A stretch of DNA of 64,000 bases from Siderastrea radians (taxonomy: Eukaryota > Cnidaria > Anthozoa > Scleractinia > Rhizangiidae), in NCBI GenBank assembly GCA_964017195.1, contig OZ024891.1:6411994-6475993 (forward strand), in the 5' to 3' direction. Shown in pieces: positions 43,547-55,500 of the stretch. The position numbers and the translations under genes were made by a program. Numbering within the stretch: position 1 is the first letter of the stretch; the number at the start of each line of letters is the position of its first letter. Under the pieces are notes generated by a model. It was not told where the DNA came from, searched no databases, and worked only from the letters and a program-made list of their open reading frames with translations.

Positions 43547-46500
43547 GGCTTGGGAGTGAAAAAACGGGGAGCAGAGGCGAGTTTTTATAGAGAAAAAAAG
43601 GGTCACGTGGGAGGGAAGGGGCCAATGAGAAGGAGGTCCCATGATACTTTTGGGAGGGGGACGGGGACGAGGAGGGGGGACCCCCCTCCCCCCTCTCTAG
43701 TTTGGACCCATGAGGCTTTGCAGGGAAGGACCCAGAGACTATAAAAGAAATCGAACCGCCGGCGGAGTCATCTCAAGATGGCCTCTCGTCAAGACGCCTG
43801 CGGGCAAACCAAGTGCGACGTGTTTTATTTCTTTGAACATTTTGTTTTTTATTGTGAGTCAAGACAACTGTGAGTCAAGAGACATTATTTATGACCAAGT
43901 GCAAAACCAGTGATGTCAGTTTTTTAAAATTTTTTAATTAAAAAAGAAGAGTTGATGTTTTTTACAAAGGGTGGTCTGTGTTCTTTGCCACGCGGGCGTT
44001 CCTATGTACAATTAGAAAAAAAACTACAATTGGAAAAATAAAAACTAAAAAGGCCTATGTACAGATTGAAAAAGTAAAAATTAAAAATTACAAATGAAAG
44101 TCTTCCAGTTCCATACGTAATTGATCAATGTTCTCGGGGAGACAGAAGGTGCGGTTGAACAAGGCTTGAATTTCGGCTCGGGTTTTGTCGTCCACCTCCC
44201 GGGATCCTACCACGGCACTGCTTTGATGAAGGGTGGGCTTTTTGGGGCCCCAAGGGACAAATTGACTGCCAGTGACTAGGGTGGCGGCATTCTCGTTGAC
44301 TTGGTAGTAATGGTCCGAACGGTACCACGTTTGACTGGGAATGTCAAAGAGATAGACGGGTTTGCCTAAATCCATAGCCAATTGCACAGTCCAACCAGTG
44401 CCTCCTTTCACGCGTTTATGATCCGGTTCCAAGATGCCAAAGGCATAGATGGTATGAGCTTTCTTGGCCAATAAATAATTGCGCTGCAGCAATTGCAGGG
44501 TGTAAAAATGACTGGGCATTTTTTTGCCTAGTTTCTCTGCTGCCTGGTGAAGATGGGGATTGGCCAGCATCAGCACTTCCACCGTAGAAGGGGTGATGAA
44601 CGTGGCTCGAGGATGGTTCGGTGGGACCAGCACTTCGAGCTGCATCCCAAAGTGTTTGGCTTGTTCTTCGACGAGGGCATCCGTACCTTTGGCTCCCCCG
44701 GTGTAGACCACATGGCCATGACCCACTTGCAGTTCCAAGGCACCGAGATCTTGTTCTCCGATCATGATGTCTGGGGGCATGGCTTGGGAGAATGACGATG
44801 TAGGGAGCAAGGGACCCTCTTAAATAGGAACACCTGACCAATGGGAAGACAAGAGGTCCTTATAAGGTCATAACAAGCTGACCAATGGGACGCGGAGACG
44901 TCCTTATAAGGTTATAACAAGCTGACCAATGAGAGCGTAGGGGTATGGGTATAAAAAGGCAGGGGCGGGTGAAAAAAATCGTGAGCACGATGTCAGACGA
45001 TCGGAAGAGAAAGACAACCCATCCCCCAGAGGGGAAGAAGAAGAAGAAGACGATTCAAACGATGACACCCGTGGACTGTGATCCGGTGGTAGGGGAGGTG
45101 GTGGAAGATACCCGAGCGGCGGTGGAAGATATGATGAAAGAATTGAATGACATGGCGGAGCAATCTACCCCCCAATTCACTCTGATGACCGTGTATGACA
45201 ATGAGGTGGGCCATTATCCAATCAAAGACAACAAGGAAAAGGTGGACACTATGGTATGCCCTTGCCATGACGTGCGTTTGGAGGCCCGAGAATCTCAAAA
45301 GGGGTGGAAGTATGTGAAATGTCCCATGCAACCCTGTTTGCTGTTTTGTGGCCAAGATCAAGCTCTGGAGTATATGAAAGCCGTGTATAGTCAACCTCAT
45401 ACAGAAGTGTTGGACATGTGGACTTGTTTGCAGTGCTTTTGCCGTGAACCCGCCACGCTGCAACAGAGCCATTCGACCCAGAACCCCGATCGTTTGTTTC
45501 TGAATTGTTCCAAGAAAACGTGTGGCTTCTTCCGATGGGCCGATCAACCCTTGGGTCCCAAGTACTGGAGTTGGTTTCATGACAACCCGCCCAAGAAAGC
45601 CGATCAACAAGCGGAATCTCCTTTGTCTACCCGGGATGCGCAAGGATATCCCAAGCGGGGCTATGACATCCCAGGCCCACCTCCTCGTGCCCCCAGGAAA
45701 GAGGATCGCCCCCTGACAGATTATGAGAAACAATTGTTGCGAGAAATTCAAGAGCTCAAGAACCGTCAAGAAATGATGGTGGCCCCAGCGCCACCACCCC
45801 CCAAGTACAGTGACAGTGTAGAGAACTGGCAGAAAGATCTCGAGACCGTCGCCTGTGGTCGTCATCGTCTAGGTCTCTTTTAATGGTTTAAAAAAGGAGT
45901 AGGAATAAAATTTTTTTTATTTAGTCCATGGAGTCTGCTGTGTGGATGTCTTACGCGTGGGAGGGTCTGTTGTCCCTGGTGGATTGGCAATGCCATCAAA
46001 CCCTGTGCCAAGTGTTATATGATCACCAACCCGGCACCCAAATCCCGATTCCTCCCTGTCCCGAGGACACGCACCCTCTCCACATCTTTGAAGAAACCCA
46101 CGTGGATCGTAACCTGTATCGATGGGTGGTGTTTGTGTTATGGTTAAAAGCGCATCCGGACGCCTGGCGATGGTATCGAATCATTCAAAAGGCGCATCCC
46201 CACACCATCCCTTCCATACCGACCTTATGGGATGAATGCCAGAACGTATGGCCCCTCGAAAGAAAACTCAACGCTGGTCAACAACAACAAAGTTGAAGAG
46301 AACCAAACGCCCTATCTCGTCCACGAAGAAAAGCAAGGTCTCGCAACAATGGTTAAGCCGTTACCATGATCCTAGCGCTCCGGGGAGTTTAGGCGGGGTG
46401 CAACGGTTTGCCAAAGCCCAGGGTCTCCCGTTGAAAAAAGCCCAACGACTCTTGGAACAGGATGTGGGCTACACCTTGCATAAACCACGACGTCGTCGTT

Positions 46501-49500
46501 TTGCTACCTTACCCGTGATCGTAGGGGGGTTGGACGATCAATGGGCCGCGGATTTAGTGGAAGTGCAACGGTTGGCCAAACATAATCGGGGTATACGCTA
46601 CTTATTGACCGTCGTGGATGTCTTGTCCAAGTACGCGTGGGTCCAACCGTTGAAAACCAAAACCGGCGTGGCCCTCGTCAAAGCCTTTGAGAAGATTGTG
46701 AGACAAGGAGGACGTCACCCCAACCGATTGCAAACGGATCGAGGGAAAGAATTTTACAATCGGACCTTTCAACGATGGGTGGAGGAGCAAGACATTCACC
46801 ATTTTTCCACCGAAGGGGATGCCAAAGCCAGTGTGGTGGAACGATTTAATCGGACCTTGAAAGAACGATTGTACCGTTATTTGACCACGGCCAACACCTT
46901 ACGCTTTGACAATGTCTTACCCCAGTTGGTACAAGGGTATAATGCCACCCGTCATCGAAGTATTGGCATGCCCCCCGAAGACGTGACGTGGGACAACGAA
47001 GAAGCCGTGTGGAAACGATTGTACAGCAAGCGATTGAAAGGCTACAAAAAACCCCAATTCAAAGTGGGGGATCGGGTCCGTCTGAACACGATTCATCGGA
47101 CCTTTGAAAAAGGGTATCTCCCCGGTTGGACCGAAGAAGTGTTTGTGGTGCATCGGGTGATCCCGGGCCCCGTGCCCACCTATAAGATTCACGAATGGGA
47201 TGACACCCCCATCCAAGGCACGTTTTACGAAGAGGATTTACAAAAAGTCCAGGTGTCCGACGTGTTTCGCATCGAAAAGGTACTTAAGCGTCAAAAAGAT
47301 CGTTGGTTGGTCAAGTGGAAAGGGTGGCCCGACAAGTACAATAGTTGGATTGCTCGTGGTGACGTGACATCCCTTCAACCGCGCAAACGACGCCGACGCC
47401 GCTAAAAAACAATGACGTTCGTCCCCAATTCGTCGTTTTACGTGACGTTGATGAGTCATGCGAGTACCAAAGAGTTTCCGGGCAACAAAGCCCATCAGTT
47501 CCGAAACCGGTTGCCGAAACCCATTCGATTTATGGGACGCGGATGGATGGTGGGTATGGCGAGTTTATCCTTACCCACCATTCCGGTGGTGGCGGAAGAA
47601 GGAGGCGTGGGCGAATCCCATCCTCTGTTGTATGTACGATGGCACGAACGCGTGCATGACAAAGACGATTTGGGGAACGATATCTGGTGGCATCAACGTC
47701 GCGAACTCTTTACCTACGGCCGGGATATGAAAAAGGAATTGGCCTCGTCGACGGGATCGCACTTGTTTCATCAACTGGTGTACCGGTACGAGCAAAGCCG
47801 TGCCAAACAAACCCAACCCCTCAACAAATGGGCCGAGAACAATGGCGTCAAATTGTACCCGACCTTTGAATGGACCTCCGACGGGGATTTGGTGTTGAAT
47901 ACCGTCAATGTGGATTACACACGACAAGTGGCCCGCGTGGAATGGGGTAGAACCTTGGCCTTGAGAATGGGATGGATTGAACAAGTGTCGCCGGGAGTCT
48001 ATCGATTGGGACCCAATATCCTACAAGAATTTCATTCGGACACGATTCCTACCCCGTCGGATGTCGTGGATGGCAGCAATAAACCCGCCTTTTGGAAAGT
48101 GGATGGGGATTATATGAACTTGAGTATGACCTGTAATTGGCGGTTTGTGAATGTGAACGCGACCTTTCGGCCCTCGTTGGAATTTCCCTCGGTGCGTCCT
48201 TTGCACGTGTATTGTGATGTAGGGACCAGTAGTATGGTAGGGGGCCGCATCACGGATCTCTTACGAGAAATCAAGTACCAGCCCAAAGAAACCACGCACT
48301 TTGAACCGCGTCATATTCAATATGTCCCGGTACGCAACGAAGTGGTGGAAATCGTGGAAACCCAGATGGCCGAAATCAATGGGGATCTCGCCCAATTTGG
48401 CGAAGGGCATACCCTCCTGACCCTCCACTTTAAAAGGGAGGTGGTGGTGTGAAGTAGACAAAGATGTCGTTCTACGTGACGTTACCCAGTCATTCCAATC
48501 GACGGGAATTTCCCAACAACCAAGCCAATAACTTCAAGATTCGTCTACCGAAACCGTTACAACTCACAGGGGGTGGATGGCAAGTGGGGTTGAGTGCCAT
48601 TTCCTTACCGGATGCGCGCGTCAATTTGTACGAGTTGGTGATGAAAGGACAACACGTCTTAGGCATCAAATGGCACCTAAAAGCCCCCAGTCAAGACGGA
48701 GGGACCTATAACAAATATGGAGCGGCCGTGACCAAAATTGACGATATTAACGACTGGGATTGGGTGGTGGACGGGGTGAGTTTTATGAAAGCCGCCATTA
48801 CTCATGTGGAACAGAAACGACGGGAATCGGTGATCCAAGGGGGTACGTTTTTGGACGAGCAAGGCAAACACACGTACGTCAAGTTTCGTTGGGAAGGGGA
48901 GGATCTGCTCATTGACAACACGAATGTCTCTCATGATGGATCCGTTCGCACGCCCTCGTTTGCCGTTCATACCAAGTTAGCTGCCAAGATGGGATGGTTA
49001 CGTAAAATCACCAGCGGATGGATTTTGGGCCCGAACTTACAGCAAGACTTCCTGGGGGATCAAATCCCCGACATGACCAAGAACAGCGATTGGAAGGATA
49101 TCACCGATAAGGATGGGAACCCGGTGTTTTGGACCACCAGTCGAGTGCAAGACTACATGGAATTGAGTATGAGTTGTGGTTGGCGTTTCACCAACTTGAA
49201 TGTGGCGTTTCGGGCGGTGGTGGGGGAACCCACACGATCGTTGCACGTGTACTCGGACGTGGCAGGCAGCACGGTGGTGGGCAATCGCGTGACCGATTTA
49301 TTGCGTGAAATCCAGTACAAGCGACAAGCACGTGGCACCCTGTATTTTGAACCGTTGCACATTCAATACATGTCTCTTCGTAACGAGGTGGTGGAAATGA
49401 TTCACGTTCAAGTGGCCGAAACGATTGGTGCCGGAGGAGACTTGGTCAAGTTTGGTGACGGTCATACCATTGTCACCTTGCACTTCAAAAAGGCATAAAA

Positions 49501-52500
49501 AAGAGAGACGAGAAGGAACCCCCAGTCAAACATCATGCCTCCGAAACGACGACGACGACAACGACAACGACGCCGACGTCCCCAAGCGGGGGAAGGGATC
49601 AACGCCGTGATTGCGGGAATTCCTAAAACGGCCTGGTCCATCACCAAAGGGCTAGAAAAGTTGGCGAAAAAGAATGCCAGAAAATCGCATTTGAAACGCA
49701 TGGAGGAAATCCGACAAGGAAAACGAAAACGCTATGCGGGGGAATCGTTTACGTGCAGCCTCATGTGAGTATAAAAAGAGACGAGCCCGCTGTGAAAAAC
49801 AACCAAAGGCATCCCTGGTGAAGAAGAAGAAGACACCATGCGTGGGGGAAGTTTGACACGATTTCGAACCGACGAGTGGTATGATCAACAAGGCAAAGGG
49901 TTGGCGACGGACCTGATGCGTGGGGGGTTGCAAGGTCTTATAAGGACGCGAAATCCTTTAAAACTGCCTAGTAATATCAAGAGAGGCTTGACAACGGGTT
50001 TGACACGCGGGATCAAACGCAAAGCCGAAGACGCCCTTAAAAAGGAAATTACCAAACAAGCCAAGAAAGCGTTGAGTCATAAGAGCGTGAAAGACGCCGT
50101 GCGTGTGGCCAGTGCCTTATTTCCCAAACAAACCAAACGGGCGCGGGATATTTTGGGCGTGTGAACATGGATCCCGTGCATTCACGACCTCGACGCATTC
50201 GCAGTAATCGAGGGTTGACTCAATGGGGTGGACTGTATCCGTTTTGGAAACTGATGCGGCGACAACGTGGCGGTTGGTTAAGTCCCGAGGTGATGCGACT
50301 GCCCGGGTTTGATTTGAGACAACATTTAGCACGACGACGACGGTATAAAAACCCCTCACGGCGACGACGTACCACCACTCGACGACGTTAAACATGCCTG
50401 ACGTGAGTACACAAACCGCCCCGGCTCACGAGCGTTCCGAAGGGACCGTCAACCCGGCGTTACGGATTTTCAAGGTGCCCCCGACCGACATTAGCATCAA
50501 TGCCTATCGCATGGTCACCATCCAACCCACCACCACGGGTATCAATCCCATGGAATTCATCATTCCTGGATTAGACGATTTTGTGGATTTGGGACGCAGT
50601 TACTTTACCATGGAATTGAGTTTGAAAAAGGCGGCTGGCGGGAACTTGGTGGCCAATGAGACCTTGTGGCCCGTCAACAATTTAGCCCATTCCATCATCA
50701 AACAAATTGACTTGCAATTGAATGGCACGTTGATCAGTCCACAATCCGACACCTATCATTACAAAGCGTACCTGGAAACCTTGCTGAATTTTGACCGAGA
50801 AGATGGCAAGACCGTGTTAGGACCCCAAGGCTGGTTCAATCAAGTGGATTTCCCACCCCAATGGACTGCTGCCAACGTAGACTTTGGTACCCCTAATGCA
50901 GCCTGGACCAATCTCCCTGCCAATCACAAAGGAGCCTTGGCCGCCATGGTCGCCGAAACCGCCAAGTATGCAGGAGGTGCCACCCACAGTCTGGTGTTTA
51001 CCCCCCACTTGGAAGTCTTTCATACCGGCAAACTGTTAGTGCCAGGCATCGAAATCAAGATGAAATTTCATTTCAATAGCCCGGCCCTGTTTTTCAGTGG
51101 AGTGGCTCTGGCAGGTCGATTGATGGAAGGCGATGTGAAACTACGGTTTCATCTCTGCCAACTGCGTTTGAATGACGCCATCTACCACAGTTTGTCTGAA
51201 AAAAGACACAATGAAGGCCAAGTGGCATCTTACCCGACCGTCCGCAGTGAAATCCGGACCTTCACCATGCAAGACAACCTGGTCCGCTTTGATATCCCCA
51301 ACCTGTTTCAAAACAGAATACCGGACCGATTGATTGTGGGGTTACTGGACAGCCGCGCCTTCAATGGAGATGTGACCCGAGATCCATTCTGTTTCCAGAA
51401 ATTTGGACTGACGTCCATTAAACAGATTGTCAAAGGCGAAGAATACCCTTATGAAACCCTGCAGTTAGTGCACAACAATGGCAGCCGAGATAACTTGGGG
51501 TACTTCCGTTTTCTGCAAGCCAGTGGCGCTTGGTGTAAAAAGAAAGGCAATATGGTAGAACTAGGAGATTGGGGCCAAGCGAAAAATTGTACCTTGTACA
51601 TGTTTGACAATGTGGCCAATGGATGTGCCGACAGTCAAAACCTCAACCCCAAGCAAACGGGTGATTTACAATTGGTCTTGGAATTTGGAGCCGCCCCCGG
51701 TGTCAATATAACCGTGCTCGTGTATGGAGAATTTGAGAACTTGCTGGAGATTGACCGCAACGGAGCCGTGTTGTACAACATTTACCAGCACTGAAGAAAT
51801 GGAACACGTGGCCTTGAATAATGTGCAATTGGATTATTTAGCCCGAGACGACCCTCACTTGAAACCTGTCTTTTACGGGACGGTGGCCTGTGATCGTTTA
51901 CCCAAGAAACCTGTCAAGACCCTACCCCAAGGGTACATTGTGAACACCGACCCGCACGATCAACCCGGACAACATTGGTTAGGGGTGTGGACCGAGGGAA
52001 ACGTGTGTGAAATCCTCGACAGTTATGCTTTGCCCATGGACACGTACGTGCAAGCCGCCCCGTTCCAAGCTTGGCTGGGGAAACATTGGAAGTATGTGGT
52101 AACCAATGGCAAGTCCCTCCAAGCCATTTCAAGCAAGAGTTGTGGGGATTACGCCTTGTTGTACTTGAAAGCCAAAGCCCGTGGACGGACCTTGCAAGAC
52201 TTTTTAAATGAGTTTTCCGATCATGATTATGTAAGCAATGACCATCAAGCCGGTCAACGCGTTCAACAATTGATTGTAGGCCAAGAAGCCCGATGGTATC
52301 AACTTTGTTGTCATCCGTATCATCAACGGAATGATTAAATAAAATTTTGTTGGAAAAACAAGTGTGTCGGAGTCGTAGCTCAGTCGGTAGAGCCTTTGGA
52401 TCCCCTCGAATACATGAGGAGGGTCGTGCGTGGGTTCGAGTCCCACCGATTCCAATAAAAAGGTGCCTTTTTTTTCTCAATGGGTAGTATCATCATCATG

Positions 52501-55500
52501 CAAACGGGGAAACCGTTTCGTTTTCATACGCCCTCCTCTATCTTGGTGGTAGGACCGTCGGGATGTGGCAAAACGGTGTTTACGGAAAAACTCTTGGTAG
52601 ACAACCCCGAGTTGTTTGACACCCCACCGACCCAAGTGCATTATTGTTATGGCGCGTGGCAAGATCGATTTCAAGGCATGCAAGATCATGGGGTAGTGTT
52701 TCACGAAGGGATTCCCGATCATGACGCCTTGGTCCAATGGTTTCCTCAAGGACAGGGGGTGCTGGTCTTGGATGATTTAATGGATGAAGGGAGTCACGAT
52801 AAACGCGTGTTGGATTTATTCACCAAACATTCCCATCATCAAGGAGTGACGGTGCTCTACTTGTGCCAAGACATGTTTCCCGTGGGGCGCTATGCCAAAA
52901 GTATATCCCGCAATGCGCATTACATTGTAGCGTTCAAGAATCCCCGGGATCAATTAGGGGTACGCAATGTCATGCTGCAATCGTTTCCCACCACTTGGAA
53001 AGACACCTTGGAGACGTTTCATCAAGCCACCACACGCCCGTATGGCTATTTGATGTTAGATTTACACCCGGCCTCCTCCGATCAACAACGTGTGTTGAGT
53101 CACCTGTTAAAAGACGAAGGATGGACGCGCACCTATCAAAAGCGAGTATAAAGGCACGCCACCACTTTTTGGAACCGGAAAAAGAGCAACCATGGCGGAT
53201 GAGGAGGACCGTCAACCTCCGCAATCGTACGATACCGTGTCCCCGGCCGGGGTTGGGGCGTCCAGCAGCAATGTCATGTCCCCAGGGGCCTTCCAAGATC
53301 TGTTTTTCACAGGAGACGAAGGCCTTATCGACGCGGCCATGGAGGAAATGCCCCCTGATCCCCTCTATGAGTTTATGCAATCCATCCCCTCTGCCGACGT
53401 CATCGCGAGTTGGCCCGATGTGACTGATGTACCCCCTGCACAGGCCTCTTCCCCCGCGGGGGTAGGAAGTCGAGCATCCCATTCACCTCCATTCCAAAGT
53501 CCCCAGACCACCCCGGAGTCTTCTGGGGCTCGAACGCCTGCGACGCCTCCTGGCGTACCCCGGGCGGCGGGTGCTCGAACAGCCGCGGGGGCTGGGGGTA
53601 ATGGGGGTGGACGTGGTGGTGGCGATGGTAGGGGACGCCGAGGACCTAGGACTAGAGGTGGACGTGGCGGTGGACGTGGCGGTGGACGTGGTGGTGGTGG
53701 TGGTGCTGGTGGTGCTGGTGGCGGAGGTGCTGGTGGTGCTGGTGGTGCTGGTGGTGGTGGTGGTGGTGGTGGAGGAGGAGGAGGAGGTGGTGGAGGAGGT
53801 GGTGGAGGAGGTGGAGGAGGTGGTGGTGGTGGACGACGGGGGCGACGACGACGCCTTTTCCCCACTTCCCCTGCCTCCAGTACTCCTGGATCGTCTGGGG
53901 GGTCTGGTAGACAACCTCGTACCTTGCGTCAAGCCGATTTACAACGACGTTTACGGATGCTATTACAAGATCAAGAACAATTGGCCCAAGGACGGGAAAT
54001 TGCTAATGTGACCATGACCAATAGCATTGTGACCAGTTATAAACAAGGAGGCGCCCCGAGCGTACAAACCTCGTCGTCCCGGATCTCGCCGTGAGGATGA
54101 AAACCGTCGTGTCGTTATTGAATGGATCCCGACGTCCTGGCATCCCCTTCCCACCGGAATTGTTACAACGGATGGATTCCTTGTATGCCTTTTACCATCA
54201 ACAATGGTGGTGTTATCGCAAAATGTTGAATCATTACAAGTGTATCAATGCCTTGTTCAATGGCATGGCGTTACTCCTGATGGCCGCGGGCATGATTGCC
54301 GGCCCCCTTTTGGACAACAGTACGTTGGTAGCCTGTTTGGCAGCCGTGGGCACCGTGGTCAAAGGATGGAATGATTTTAAACAATATCGATTTAAAGTGA
54401 CCATGAGTCGGTTTGCGTTTACCACCTATGCCAAAGCCTTGACCGAATTGAAAACCTATGTGAGGGGTGTCCCCTTGGAGGACCTGGAAGGATTTTTAAT
54501 CAAGATGCAAACCTTGGATGACACCATTGTGGATTTCACCCCTCCGTTACCCAAACGATGCGTGCAAGAGTACCATCGTCATTTTGTGTACCATCCCGTG
54601 GAAGCCCTATGCTATGTAGACGGATGTCCTCGTCCCTTGAAACCCAAAGACTACTGGATCCATAAAAAGCCGCTCCCTCCCAGCCCGACACTCTTAGAAC
54701 CATGGCCCCCCGAAGAAGACGGACAAAAAGAAAAAGAAGAACCCAGCAAGGAGAAGGCATACCTTGGCTCGTCGACGTGAAAAAGGGGTATGACATCACA
54801 AGTGATTTGGTCAAAGCCTTGAAAAAACCGCAAATGAGTGCTACCCAAGGGAGAAAGATGGTATCGGGGTACAAACAACAATATCAAGCGTATAAAAGAC
54901 GAGGGGGTACCAAAGGGTACAACAGTTGGTTGATCGACAAAGGCTATGCCAAAAAACCTAACAAGTGCTGTATCCAATGAAACGTCTTCGACGTCAACGC
55001 AGAAAAAGGAAACAACGAGGAGGAGCTTTAATGCGTCGCAAACCCCGTTTGGTGGATAAAATTGCCCATGGCATGAGTATGTTTCTCTCAGGCCCTGCGC
55101 CGGGGTTTGGACTGGCTTTAGGCAAATTAGGCGGGCAAGCCTTAAAAGGCATTACCGATAATGTACAACATTACCGACGACGACAACGAGGTGGGGGTTG
55201 GTGGTCCGATTTGAAACGCAATACCCGTCAAGGCTATAAAGAGACGCAAGACCTCATCAAACAAAACAAAGCCCTTCAACGTGTCTTGTCGCACTCATGG
55301 TATCCTTAAAGAGAAGACGCCGACGACGACGACGACGTCAACGCGGTGGTTTTGTAAATCTATTGGTCCCTGCCCTGACGGGATTGGGGAAAGCCGTGGC
55401 CTTGGAAACGGATAAACGTATAAAACGCACGATCCAAAAAGCCAATCAACGCTATCGTCGCCGTCACCGATAAACGATGCAACGTCTTCGACGTCAATTG

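Noticed and set aside
43451..43744. Frames with Ala-Ser-Lys-Gln or Cys-Leu-Leu-Ala repeats near the CTTG run
   Set aside because: Products of the CTTG microsatellite with no other support.
44993..45865. 290-codon minus-strand frame opposite the GRF zinc-finger gene
   Set aside because: No recognisable features; its length follows from codon bias of the real gene, which has clear zinc fingers and a TATA box.
53365..54011. Long antisense and shifted frames rich in Pro, Thr, Ser or Val across the polyglycine region
   Set aside because: They are alternative readings of the GGN/GGA microsatellite; the plus-strand frame with promoter and ordered ends explains the region.
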